In this document: piece by piece, positions 1 to 7,270 of the stretch
Layout: each line of letters opens with the position of its first letter
Position numbering within the stretch: position 1 is the first letter of the stretch
Source: DASTHS01 sp035718085
GTDB lineage: Bacteria > Actinomycetota > Acidimicrobiia > Acidimicrobiales > Palsa-688
DNA length: 22,084 bases
Direction: 5' to 3'
Assembly: GCA_035718085.1 (NCBI GenBank)
Contig: DASTHS010000022.1
Span: 1 to 22,084 of the forward strand
Notes under the pieces: generated by a model
The model's database searches: none
Told to the model about the DNA's origin: nothing
What the model saw: the letters and a program-made list of their open reading frames with translations, nothing else
Translations under genes and position numbers: made by a program

Positions 1-33
1 ATCGCCCGTCGCGCCGGTGACCACGACCCTCAC
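1..33 (-). CDS. Start of an SDR / NAD-dependent epimerase-type protein (cut by window edge)
   Basis: Reading leftward from a GTG at 33, the 11 codons in the window translate to VRVVVTGATGD. This is the usual opening of NAD(P)-binding Rossmann proteins: a first beta strand followed by the TGATG part of the glycine-rich dinucleotide loop. It suggests an extended or atypical SDR, such as a nucleotide-sugar epimerase or NmrA-like protein, whose body lies outside the window. It is divergent from the pyruvyl transferase family gene starting at 108, with 74 bases between the two starts. No clear Shine-Dalgarno sequence is visible. With only 11 residues the family is a guess, but the match to the motif is good and codon use is typical of the region. 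Confidence 0.55.
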   Translation of the reverse strand, partial: MRVVVTGATGD

Positions 34-78
34 CGCTCGACGCTCACAGGGACCTCGTGCACCATCATGGCCGGGGGG

Positions 79-98
79 CTACCCAACGCGGCGGGTAG
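79..98. repeat. Short inverted repeat in the divergent 5' region
   Basis: CTACCC at 79-84 and GGGTAG at 93-98 form a perfect 6-base inverted repeat around an 8-base spacer. It lies between the divergent starts at 33 and 108. It could be an operator half-site pair or a small hairpin in the leader of the plus-strand gene. Such a short repeat is also expected by chance in GC-rich DNA. Confidence 0.25.
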
Positions 99-107
99 TG
101 ACCGCGG

Positions 108-1037
108 GTGCCTGGGCGAGTGCTGGTCGCGGGGTGGTCGAGCTTCCTCCACGGCGAGGCGACCGCCGGCGACGTGGCCTCCATGCACACCGCAGCGGCG
201 TGGCTGGCCGCTGCTGGTGTCGCCCACGACCTGGCGTGGTCGCCGGCGCTGGCGGCGGCGTGGGGCGGCGTCGAGCTCGACGCCTGCGACCCGGCTGCCT
301 ACACCCACCTGCTGTTCGTCTGCGGCCCGCTGGCCGGGTGGCAGGTGGAGGAGCTCTGTGACCGCTTCGCCGGGGCGACGCGGGTGGCCGTCGGGGTGTC
401 GGTCGTCGCCGGAGGCGCCCACGACCGCTTCGACACGGTGATCGCCCGCGACGGCGTGGCGCTGGCGCCGACGGCCGACCTGGCCGCCCTTCCGCCGCCC
501 CGCCGCCCCTGGCCGGTCGCCGTGCGCATATTCGCCAACCCCCAACCCGAGTACGGGGAGCGCAGCCGCCACGATCAGGTGCACGCCACGATCACCGCCG
601 CCCTCGACATCGCGTCGGTCGCGGTGGTGGTCGCCGACACCCGCCTCGACCCGCGCGAGCCGGCCCGGCGCGACGGCGCCGCCCTCGACGGGCTCCTGCG
701 CGCGGCCGACCTCGTGGTGACCACCCGCCTGCACGGCATGGTGCTGGCCCTCCGGGCGGGCACCCCCGTGGTGGCGGTCGACCCGATCGCCGGCGGGGCG
801 AAGGTGACCGCCCAGGCCGCCGCGCTCCGGTGGCCGCAGGTGCTCGCCGCCGACGGCCTGACCACCGCCCAGGTGCTCGGCGCCGTCGAGTGGTGCTCGA
901 GCGCCGCGGCCGGGGCGGCGGTTGCGGCAGCCGCGACCGCGGCGACCGCCTCCGCCGCCTCGGTGCGGGCCCGTGCGCTCGTCGCCCTGGGCCTCCCCGG
1001 TGCGTCGGGCAGGCCCGGCAGCACCACCACGGCCTGA
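108..1037 (+). CDS. Polysaccharide pyruvyl transferase family protein
   Basis: This 309-residue protein looks like the actinobacterial branch of the polysaccharide pyruvyl transferase (WcaK/CsaB) family, which adds pyruvyl ketals to glycan sugars. The C-terminal signature is clear: DLVVTTRLHGMVLALRAG, followed by TPVVAVDPIAGGAKV, the region that in the family holds the donor-binding R-L-H-G. The N-terminus (RVLVAGWSSF, then TAGD) resembles the opening of the same branch, and YTHLLFVCGPLAG fits the first Rossmann-like half. The last ~60 residues are Ala-rich and low in complexity. A GTG at 108 gives MPGRVLVAGW; a second GTG at 120 would drop four residues. No ribosome binding site decides between them. 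No other glycan gene is seen next to it apart from the partial SDR gene at the left edge, so its substrate cannot be inferred. Family assignment is fairly sure; activity is not. Confidence 0.75.
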   Translation: MPGRVLVAGWSSFLHGEATAGDVASMHTAAAWLAAAGVAHDLAWSPALAAAWGGVELDACDPAAYTHLLFVCGPLAGWQVEELCDRFAGATRVAVGVSVVAGGAHDRFDTVIARDGVALAPTADLAALPPPRRPWPVAVRIFANPQPEYGERSRHDQVHATITAALDIASVAVVVADTRLDPREPARRDGAALDGLLRAADLVVTTRLHGMVLALRAGTPVVAVDPIAGGAKVTAQAAALRWPQVLAADGLTTAQVLGAVEWCSSAAAGAAVAAAATAATASAASVRARALVALGLPGASGRPGSTTTA

Positions 1038-1099
1038 GGGTCCGTCATCCGGCCGGCCCGCCGCTCCGAACGTTGTGCTGGCAACCCCCGGACAACCCC

Positions 1100-1104
1100 A
1101 AGGA
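1100..1104 (+). promoter_or_regulatory. Ribosome binding site of the lipoprotein gene
   Basis: AAGGA ends six bases before the ATG at 1111. This supports that ATG over upstream in-frame starts, as does the signal peptide that follows it directly. Confidence 0.6.
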
Positions 1105-1110
1105 TTTCTC

Positions 1111-2343
1111 ATGCGCCTCAAGAGCTTCGGCTCCGCCGCCCTCGTCGCCGGTCTCGGCCTCAGCCTCGCCGCCTGTGGCTCGTCGAAGTCGTCGACCGCA
1201 CCTGCCTCGTCGGGCTCGACGGGCAGCACCGCCGCTGCCAGCGACACGGTGACCGCGATCAACTCGCTGACCGGTGTCGGCACCTCGGTGATCCTCGACC
1301 CCGGCACCGCCAAGGCCCTCAGCGGGCTGGGCGTGTCGCTCGCCCCCTTCGGCACGGCGACCTTCGACTCCTCGACCTCGACCATCACCTTCCCGATCAC
1401 CTCGGGCTACGCCGAGATCCACAGCGACCACAACGTCAAGCCCGGCTACGTCCTCGGCTCGATCCAGCACGACGGGTCGGGAATGACCCTCTCCGCAGGT
1501 AGCACGAGCCTGACGATCCAGAACTTCGTCGTCGACCCCGGCAACTCGATGCTCTACGGGACCGTCGGCGGCAAGCCCGACATCCCGATCGCCGTGCTGA
1601 ACGGCGCCGACCTCAAGGTCAGCATGCAGGGATCGAACGTGGTGCTCGACGGCACGAAGGTGGAGCTGACCTCCACCGCCGCGCAGGCCATCGACGCCAC
1701 CTTCCACACCTCGGCGGTCACCCCCGGCCTGGTGCTCGGCACGGTGCACCTGGTCGCCAGCGGCACGGCCACCACCTACACCGACGCCACCACCGACATC
1801 TCCCGCCTGAGCGGGGTCAACACCAACGTCGCCCTCAACCCGTCGACGGTGCAGGCCCTCACCGGCCTGGGCGTCAAGCTCGGCACCTTCGGCACGGCCA
1901 GCCTCGACGCCTCCACCAGCACGGTCAGCTTCCCCATCACCGGGGGCTTCGCCGCCATCCACAGTGACCAGAACTACAAGCCCGGCTACATCGCCGGTTC
2001 GATCATCCACCAGGGCAGCGGCATCACCCTGACCGCCGGCGGCACGACCGTCACCCTCACCGACTTCGTCGTCGACCCGGGCGACTCGATCCTCACCGGC
2101 ACCGTGGGCGGCGAGCCCGGCCAGCCCGGCACGATGGTCAACGTCCCCCTGCTGTTCCTCGACGGCAGCAACGTCAAGGTCAGCATGGCCAACGGCGACG
2201 TGGTGCTCGACGGCACCGTCGCCAAGCTCACCGAGACCGCCGCCAACGCCCTCAACGCCGCCTTCCACACGACGGCGCTCAAGGCCGGCATCCCGCTCGG
2301 CACCGTGCACCTCGTGGCCGCCGGCCCGGTCAGCAAGGGCTGA
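1111..2343 (+). CDS. Secreted lipoprotein with two tandem ~180-residue modules, function unknown
   Basis: The 410-residue product starts with a lipoprotein signal: Arg/Lys in the n-region, a hydrophobic core, and lipobox L-A-A-C with the acylated Cys at residue 22. A Ser/Thr/Gly/Ala linker follows to about residue 45. The rest is two copies of one module in exact register at a 180-residue offset (Ile50 pairs with Ile230). Shared motifs are LTGLGVKL/LSGLGVSL, FGTAsfDaSTST, IHSDxNxKPGY, FVVDPGxS, GTVGG, VVLDGT, FHT and LGTVHLVA. The many short Val/Thr/Ser strands suggest a beta-rich extracellular domain, perhaps binding or structural. I do not recognise the family. The start was chosen from the AAGGA site and the signal peptide. 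A strong hairpin follows the stop. Outer-face anchoring to the membrane is inferred from the lipobox. Confidence 0.85.
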   Translation: MRLKSFGSAALVAGLGLSLAACGSSKSSTAPASSGSTGSTAAASDTVTAINSLTGVGTSVILDPGTAKALSGLGVSLAPFGTATFDSSTSTITFPITSGYAEIHSDHNVKPGYVLGSIQHDGSGMTLSAGSTSLTIQNFVVDPGNSMLYGTVGGKPDIPIAVLNGADLKVSMQGSNVVLDGTKVELTSTAAQAIDATFHTSAVTPGLVLGTVHLVASGTATTYTDATTDISRLSGVNTNVALNPSTVQALTGLGVKLGTFGTASLDASTSTVSFPITGGFAAIHSDQNYKPGYIAGSIIHQGSGITLTAGGTTVTLTDFVVDPGDSILTGTVGGEPGQPGTMVNVPLLFLDGSNVKVSMANGDVVLDGTVAKLTETAANALNAAFHTTALKAGIPLGTVHLVAAGPVSKG

Positions 2344-2380
2344 CGCACCAGCCCCAAGAGCGCAGACCTCCCTGCGTGAT

Positions 2381-2414
2381 CACGGCCCGGCCCCGTTGCG
2401 GGGGCCGGGCCGTG
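2381..2414 (+). terminator. GC-rich hairpin terminator after the lipoprotein gene
   Basis: A perfect 14-bp stem is formed by 2381-2394 (CACGGCCCGGCCCC) and 2401-2414, with a 6-base loop. It starts 37 bases after the lipoprotein stop and lies 60 bases before the next start. There is no T-run, as is common for terminators in high-GC actinobacteria. It would separate the lipoprotein transcript from the GGDEF-EAL gene. Confidence 0.7.
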
Positions 2415-2474
2415 GCGCGCCCCGGCATCCAGCGAGGCCGTCAAGGTGGCATCCGTGCACTCCGATAGGAGCAC

Positions 2475-4304
2475 ATGGCGTCCTCGGTGGCCCGGCGGCG
2501 AGCGTCGCCGCCGTCGGCGCCGGGCGACGGCGAGGTGGCGACGCCATCCCGGCTGATCGCGGAACGGGTTGCTCTCGGCCGTGCCCTCGAGGGCCGCCTG
2601 ACCGAGGTCGCCGGCCTCACCGCCGAACGGGCCTTCCCCGGTCGCCGGCTCGCCCCGTCGGCCTTCGACAGCGCCGTCCTGGCCACCCGGATCATCGCCC
2701 GCTGGCTGGTCGACGGCCAGGGGGCGACCGGGGAGGAAGAAGCCGAGCTGGCGAGCAACGGTCACGCACCACTGGTCGCCGAGGGAAGCTTCGGCGGCCT
2801 TGCCAAGTCGTACCTGGCCTGGCGCGACGTGACCAGCGAGTTGATCGTCGCCGAGAGCCGCCGACTGGGGGTGTCGGCGGCCACCACGGAGGCGGCGCTG
2901 CACGCGGTGGGCAGGAGCACCGACGCCAGCCTGGTGCACATGTGCCGCCGGTTCGACGCCGCCAGGGGCCAGCTCGAAGCACTGGTGAGCGACGAGCGGC
3001 GGCGGCTGGCGCACACGGCCATGCACGACCAGCTGACCGAGCTCCCCAACCGGCTCAGGCTCTTCGAGATGCTGCGGTCGACGCCCGGCGAGCTCGCCGT
3101 GCTGTTCGTCGACCTCGACCACTTCAAGGCGGTGAACGACCGCTTCGGCCACGCCGGGGGCGACGAGCTGCTGCAGGCGGCCGCGGCGCGCATGGCCTCG
3201 GTGGTGCGCCGCGCTGACGCCCTCGCCCGGTTGGCCGGCGACGAGTTCGTCATCGTCGTGTCCGGGTCGCCGACCCCTGCGGTCGACGCCGCCCGCCTGG
3301 CCGAACGGCTTCGCTCCGTGCTCGCCGAGCCCTTCACCGTCGCCGGGCACCACGTGCGCCTCTCGGCCAGCATCGGGATCGCCGTGCGTCGACCGGACGA
3401 CGGCCCGGACGGGCTCATCGAGCGTGCCGATCGGGCCATGTACCACGCCAAGTCGGCCGGCCGGGACCGTTGGGTGACCTACACCGAGCGGATCGGCGCC
3501 GATGCGGAGCGCCGCGACGACCTCCGCCGCCAGCTGGGCACGGCGTTGTCGCGTGGCGAACTCAGCCTCGTCTACCAGCGGATCACCGACCCGGTCGGCG
3601 GCTGCCGGCCCGCCGAGGCGCTCCTCCGGTGGTCGCACCCGACCTTCGGCGGCATCGCCCCCGCGGAGTTCATCCCGCTGGCGGAACAGACCGGCCTCAT
3701 CGTCGACATCGGCGAGTGGGTGCTCGCCGCGGCACTGCGGCAGTGCCGGGCCTGGCGCGCCGGAGGCTGGGCCCGAGCGACGGTGGCGGTCAACGTCTCA
3801 CCCATGGAGCTGCGCGACGGCATCGTCGACCGGGTCCGCTCTGCCCTCGCCGACTCACGCCTCCCCCCGGGTGCCTTGGTGCTGGAGATCACCGAGACGG
3901 CAGTGATCGACGAGGCCCCTGAGAAGATCGCCGCCCTCGAGTCGCTGCGAGCGTTGGGCGTCGGCCTGGCCATCGACGACTTCGGCACGGGCTACGCCTC
4001 GTTGGCGTACCTGCGCACGTTGCCGTTGTCCCACCTGAAGATCGACCGGAGCTTCACCAGGGGGATCCACCGGACCGGGGCCGACAGGCTGATCGTCCAG
4101 GCGACGATCGACCTGGGCCACGCACTGGGGTTGGTCGTCACCGCCGAGGGCGTCGAGACGACCGCCGAGCTGCGGGCCCTGACCGCCATGGGCTGCGACC
4201 AGCTCCAGGGGTACCTGCTGGGGCGCCCCGTCGCCGCAGACGACTTCGACTGGGCGACGAGCTGGCCGCCGCCCGACCCGCCCGACGTCGACACGGCGAG
4301 CTGA
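2475..4304 (+). CDS. GGDEF-EAL cyclic-di-GMP turnover protein
   Basis: This 609-residue protein has both synthase and phosphodiesterase domains for the second messenger c-di-GMP. Residues 1 to about 165 are a mostly helical region of no family I recognise. A linker leads to the GGDEF domain (about 170-340): its signature reads AGDEF at 254-258, and the inhibitory I-site RRAD sits at 245-248, five residues before it. The EAL domain (about 350-600) keeps E381-A-L, AVNVSP, EITE, DDFGTG at 501-506, LKID and AEGVET, so metal and substrate ligands for hydrolysis look intact. AGDEF is a tolerated variant, so synthesis is possible. No signal peptide or membrane segment is seen, so it is probably cytosolic. 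The ATG at 2475 has AGGA four bases upstream. The hairpin before it suggests its own promoter. Confidence 0.92.
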   Translation: MASSVARRRASPPSAPGDGEVATPSRLIAERVALGRALEGRLTEVAGLTAERAFPGRRLAPSAFDSAVLATRIIARWLVDGQGATGEEEAELASNGHAPLVAEGSFGGLAKSYLAWRDVTSELIVAESRRLGVSAATTEAALHAVGRSTDASLVHMCRRFDAARGQLEALVSDERRRLAHTAMHDQLTELPNRLRLFEMLRSTPGELAVLFVDLDHFKAVNDRFGHAGGDELLQAAAARMASVVRRADALARLAGDEFVIVVSGSPTPAVDAARLAERLRSVLAEPFTVAGHHVRLSASIGIAVRRPDDGPDGLIERADRAMYHAKSAGRDRWVTYTERIGADAERRDDLRRQLGTALSRGELSLVYQRITDPVGGCRPAEALLRWSHPTFGGIAPAEFIPLAEQTGLIVDIGEWVLAAALRQCRAWRAGGWARATVAVNVSPMELRDGIVDRVRSALADSRLPPGALVLEITETAVIDEAPEKIAALESLRALGVGLAIDDFGTGYASLAYLRTLPLSHLKIDRSFTRGIHRTGADRLIVQATIDLGHALGLVVTAEGVETTAELRALTAMGCDQLQGYLLGRPVAADDFDWATSWPPPDPPDVDTAS

Positions 4305-4352
4305 CCGTCGCCGGCCGACGGTGCCGGGGCCCCTGGCGGCGCCGCGGCGCCG
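4304..4352. terminator. Possible bidirectional terminator between convergent genes
   Basis: In the gap between the convergent GGDEF-EAL gene and sodN there are two hairpins: a 7-bp stem ACCGTCG (4304-4310) with CGACGGT (4316-4322), and a 6-bp stem CGGCGC (4337-4342) with GCGCCG (4347-4352). Position between converging stops makes termination plausible. Neither stem is long for this base composition. Confidence 0.35.
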
Positions 4353-4375
4353 ACCAGGACCCCAAGCCGCGGTCG

Positions 4376-4801
4376 TCAGCCCTTCTTCGTCTCCCAGAAG
4401 ATCTTGTCGATCTCGGCGATCTGGCCCAGGAGGTCGTCGGCGACGGTGACGTCGTTGGTCTTCTTCGCCTCGCCGGCCCGCTTGGTGGTCTTCCAGAACA
4501 GCTCGTGGAGCTGCGGGTACTTCTCGAGGTGCTCGGGCTTGAAGTAGTCGGTCCACAGCACCCAGAGGTGGTGCTTGACCAGGTCGGCCCGCTCCTCCTT
4601 GATGATCACGGCGCGGGTCTTGAAGACCTGGTCGTCGGAGGCGTTGAACTTCTCCATGCAGCCCTTGACGGACTCGGCTTCGATGCGGGCCTGGGCCGGG
4701 TCGTACACGCCGCAGGGCAGGTCGCAGTGGGCGTGCACCGTGGCCGGTGGGCGGACGGCATCGGCCAGGCCGATCAGGCGGGACAGGATGGACATCGGCA
4801 T
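4376..4801 (-). CDS. sodN: Nickel superoxide dismutase precursor
   Basis: The 141-residue product disproportionates superoxide to oxygen and hydrogen peroxide using nickel. The diagnostic Ni-hook HCDLPCGVY is at residues 25-33: His25 would become His1 of the mature enzyme, and Cys26 and Cys30 are the thiolate ligands (mature Cys2 and Cys6). Residues 1-24 are a propeptide that must be cut off for nickel binding. The remaining 117 residues match the mature length known for Ni-SOD. The body continues as the expected four-helix bundle (MEKFNASDDQVFKTRAV, WTDYFKPEHLEKYP). The start at 4801 has GAGGAG a few bases upstream; a second Met lies two codons in. It is divergent from the maturation protease gene starting at 4884. 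Family members form cytosolic hexamers. I see no clear Nur-like operator in the 82-base gap. Confidence 0.97.
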   Translation of the reverse strand: MPMSILSRLIGLADAVRPPATVHAHCDLPCGVYDPAQARIEAESVKGCMEKFNASDDQVFKTRAVIIKEERADLVKHHLWVLWTDYFKPEHLEKYPQLHELFWKTTKRAGEAKKTNDVTVADDLLGQIAEIDKIFWETKKG

Positions 4802-4883
4802 GCAGCTCCTCGTCGTTCGGTCGGTCGTCGCATGCTGGGGGGGAACCCCGGCGAGGCGAAGTTACCCGCCACCCGCCCGTAGG

Positions 4884-5303
4884 GTGCCCGGCGGCGCGGC
4901 CGGGGCCGTGCTCGCCGCCGGGGCCGTCGCCGTCTCCCTCGCCGTCCTGGTGCGCCGGGTGGAGGTCGTGGGCGCGAGCATGGCGCCGACGCTGCTGCCC
5001 GGCGACCGGCTGGTGGTGCTGCGGCTGGCACCGGTGCGAGCCGGCGCCGTCGTGGCGCTGCCCGACCCCCGTCACCCGAGTCGCGTGCTGGTCAAGCGCG
5101 TCGCAGCCGTGGGCGCCTCCGGCGTCGACGTCCGAGGTGACGCGGTCGGTGCCAGCACCGACAGCCGGCACTTCGGGCTGGTGGCGCGCCGGTCGATCGT
5201 GGGTCGGGCCGTCTGGCGCTACGCCCCCCCGGAGCGGGCCGGCCGGCTCCGGCCGGCGGGCCCCGGGGGGGTGCCGCCGGCGCCCGGGGGTAGCATCAGG
5301 TGA
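4884..5303 (+). CDS. sodX: Nickel-type SOD maturation protease (S26 signal-peptidase fold)
   Basis: A 139-residue S26-family serine peptidase, divergent from sodN, which is the usual place for the enzyme that removes the Ni-SOD propeptide. An N-terminal hydrophobic stretch (about residues 5-23) is followed by the signal-peptidase box GASMAPTLLPGD with nucleophile Ser32. The general-base Lys is Lys71 in RVLVKRVAAVG, and a C-terminal box includes STDSRHFG. It is about half the size of typical LepB enzymes, as expected for SodX. The GTG at 4884 was chosen because it puts the hydrophobic segment at the very N-terminus; no ATG is available nearby. Its last codons overlap or abut the next gene's start. 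The C-terminus is Pro/Gly-rich and poorly conserved in appearance. Confidence 0.88.
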   Translation: MPGGAAGAVLAAGAVAVSLAVLVRRVEVVGASMAPTLLPGDRLVVLRLAPVRAGAVVALPDPRHPSRVLVKRVAAVGASGVDVRGDAVGASTDSRHFGLVARRSIVGRAVWRYAPPERAGRLRPAGPGGVPPAPGGSIR

Positions 5304-5305
5304 CC

Positions 5306-6184
5306 ATGCCGCCCCCCGGACGCTCCATCGAGGCGCGGCCCGGCGGGGCCTTGCTGCCGCTGCGGCCACCGGCCCACCCGCCCGAGCCCGAACCGGAAGG
5401 TCGCCTCACCGACGTCGACCACTGGGGCCGCAGCCAGCGGGCCCGAGACCTGGTGGCCAAGGTGTACGGGCCGCTCTACCGGCACTGGTTCCGCGCCGAG
5501 TGGGAGGGGCTCGAGAAGGTGCCCGCGGCCGGCGGGGCGCTGCTGGTCGCCAACCATGCCGGCGCCATCCCCGTCGACGCGCCGTTGCTGATGCACGGCA
5601 TCGAGGCCGAGCTCGACCGGCCCGTCTACGGCCTGGCCGACTACTTCTTCCGCAGCTTCCCTGGGGTCGGCACCGCCTGGGCGCGCGGCGGCGGCGTGCC
5701 CGCCCACCCCGACAACGCCTACCGGCTGCTCCACGACGAGGGGCAGCTCGCCCTGGTGTTCCCGGAGGGCACCAAGGGCACCGGCAAGCTGTGGTCGGAG
5801 CGCTACCGGCTCCGCCGCTTCGGTCGGGGCGGGTTCGTCGAGATCGCCATGCGGGCCGGGGTGCCGATCGTGCCGGTGGCGGTCATCGGCAGCGAGGAGG
5901 CCATGCCCACCGTCGCCCGCTCGGGGACGCTGGCCAAGCTGCTGGGTGTGCCCTACGTGCCGCTCACCGCCAACATGCTGCTCATGGGACCCCTCGGGCT
6001 GCTGGCGTACTTCCCGGCGAAGATCCGGTTCCGCGTGCTCGACCCGGTCACCTTCGACGTGCCCCCCGGCCAGGACCGCTACTCGCGGAGCATGGTCTTC
6101 GACGAGGCCGAGAAGATCCGCCAGTCGATGCAACTGGCCGTCTACGACATGCTCCGCCGCCGCCGCAGCGTCTGGTTCGGCTGA
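5306..6184 (+). CDS. PlsC-like lysophospholipid acyltransferase
   Basis: A 292-residue glycerolipid acyltransferase-fold protein. The acyl-transfer motif is NHAGAIPVD at 83-91, with His84 and Asp91 as the likely charge-relay pair. The spacing is H-x6-D instead of the common H-x4-D. The substrate-binding block VFPEGTKGTGK is at 151-161, followed by a VPVAVIGSEEAMP block. There is no obvious transmembrane helix; it probably sits on the inner face of the membrane. The ATG at 5306 has AGG at 5298-5300; a GTG at 5300 in the same frame overlaps the sodX stop (GTGA) and is an alternative two codons longer. It lies 11 bases before an epimerase-like gene. A similar acyltransferase/epimerase pair occurs in mycobacteria (Rv0501/Rv0502 region), from memory. 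Exact acyl acceptor unknown. Confidence 0.85.
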   Translation: MPPPGRSIEARPGGALLPLRPPAHPPEPEPEGRLTDVDHWGRSQRARDLVAKVYGPLYRHWFRAEWEGLEKVPAAGGALLVANHAGAIPVDAPLLMHGIEAELDRPVYGLADYFFRSFPGVGTAWARGGGVPAHPDNAYRLLHDEGQLALVFPEGTKGTGKLWSERYRLRRFGRGGFVEIAMRAGVPIVPVAVIGSEEAMPTVARSGTLAKLLGVPYVPLTANMLLMGPLGLLAYFPAKIRFRVLDPVTFDVPPGQDRYSRSMVFDEAEKIRQSMQLAVYDMLRRRRSVWFG

Positions 6185-6195
6185 GGCCACCGGTC

Positions 6196-7233
6196 ATGGG
6201 TCGCCGCATCCTCATCACCGGCCTGTCGTCGTTCTGGGGCGGCCGCATGGCCCAGGCCCTCGAGCGCTCCGGTGACGTCGACGTCGTCGTCGGGCTCGAC
6301 ACCCGGGAACCCAAGCTGGCGCTCGAGCGCACCGAGTTCGTCCGGGCCGACGAGACATACTCGATCCTGGCCAGGCTGGTTCGCGCCACCAGGGTCGACA
6401 CCGTCGTGCACGCCGGCCTGATCGTCGACTCGACCCAGGTCGCCGAGCGGCGCATCCACGAGCTGAACGTCATCGGCACCATCAACCTCCTCGCAGCCAT
6501 CGGGGGCGCCGACTCGGCGGTGCGCACCCTGGTCGTCAAGTCGTCCACGCTCGTCTACGGGGCGTCGGCACGGGACCCGTTCTGGTTCTCCGAGGCGACC
6601 CCCCGCACCGCGCCGGCCCGCACCCGCACGGAGCGGTCGCTGCTGGAGGTGGAGGACCACCTCGGGGCGTTCGCCGACGACAACCCCTCGGTGCGGGTGG
6701 CGACACTGCGCTTCGCGAACGTCCTCGGCCCCGACATCGAGACGGGACTGTCACGGCTGCTCACCTTGCCGCTGGTGCCGCGCATCGCAGGCTTCGACCC
6801 CCAGGTGCAGTTCGTCTCCCAGGCCGACGTGGTGCGGGCCCTGCGATTCGCCGTCGAGCGCGACCTCTCCGGCGTCTTCAACGTGGTCGGCGACGGGCGG
6901 CTGCCCTGGTCCGAGGTCGTCTCGGTGGTGGGTCGGCCTCCGCTGCTGCTCTCCCCCATCGGCACCGGCCTGCTGACCGCGCCGGTGCGACGCCTCGGCC
7001 TCGATCTGCGGCCGGAGATGCTCGACCTGCTGCGCTTCGGCCGGGGGGTCGACGGCCGCAAGCTCCGGTCCGCCGGCTTCACCTACCGCCACACCACCTT
7101 GCGCGCCCTCCAGGAGTTCGTCGAGGCGCAGCGGCTCAAGGAGACGGTGGGCGAGACCACCCCGCACTACCGGTACGAGGCCGACGTCGAGGCGTTCTTC
7201 CGCCGCTCCCCGGCCGTCGTCCGCCCCGGCTGA
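6196..7233 (+). CDS. NAD-dependent epimerase/dehydratase-like protein, catalytic pair apparently replaced
   Basis: A 345-residue extended-SDR protein. The dinucleotide-binding region is RILITGLSSFWGGRMA (4-19), with Asp35 after the second strand as expected for NAD. DTVVHAGLIVD and NVIGTINLL follow the family pattern, as do KSSTLVYGAS (115-124) and LRFANVLGP. The usual catalytic Y-x3-K-x3-E element aligns best with T143-x3-R147-x3-E151, so both Tyr and Lys seem to be lost. It may therefore bind a nucleotide or sugar ligand without normal epimerase chemistry. It follows the acyltransferase by 11 bases and is likely cotranscribed with it and sodX. The ATG at 6196 is preceded by a weak binding site. 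Fold call is firm; activity is open. Confidence 0.85.
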   Translation: MGRRILITGLSSFWGGRMAQALERSGDVDVVVGLDTREPKLALERTEFVRADETYSILARLVRATRVDTVVHAGLIVDSTQVAERRIHELNVIGTINLLAAIGGADSAVRTLVVKSSTLVYGASARDPFWFSEATPRTAPARTRTERSLLEVEDHLGAFADDNPSVRVATLRFANVLGPDIETGLSRLLTLPLVPRIAGFDPQVQFVSQADVVRALRFAVERDLSGVFNVVGDGRLPWSEVVSVVGRPPLLLSPIGTGLLTAPVRRLGLDLRPEMLDLLRFGRGVDGRKLRSAGFTYRHTTLRALQEFVEAQRLKETVGETTPHYRYEADVEAFFRRSPAVVRPG

Positions 7234-7256
7234 CCGGCGGGGGCGCAGCACCGGTC
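7232..7256. terminator. Weak hairpin between convergent epimerase and GNAT genes
   Basis: GACCGG at 7232-7237 pairs with CCGGTC at 7251-7256 over a 13-base loop. It overlaps the epimerase stop and falls in the 37-base gap between two convergent genes. The stem is short, so this is only a candidate. Confidence 0.2.
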
Positions 7257-7270
7257 GGGCGCAGTTGCCC

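Noticed and set aside
30..1400. A 456-codon minus-strand frame under the pyruvyl transferase family gene
   Set aside because: Composition is Arg/Gly/Pro-rich without motifs, whereas the plus strand has the TTRLHG signature. Only the separate 11-codon SDR start at 33 was kept.
4802..4883. Possible Nur/Fur-type operator between sodN and sodX
   Set aside because: I looked for a TTGCAA-like inverted repeat and saw none; only a trivial GGGG/CCCC pairing is present.
4747..6195. Long N-terminal extension in frame with the epimerase
   Set aside because: It overlaps sodX and the acyltransferase in another frame and is Arg/Pro-rich. The Rossmann motif begins at the ATG at 6196.
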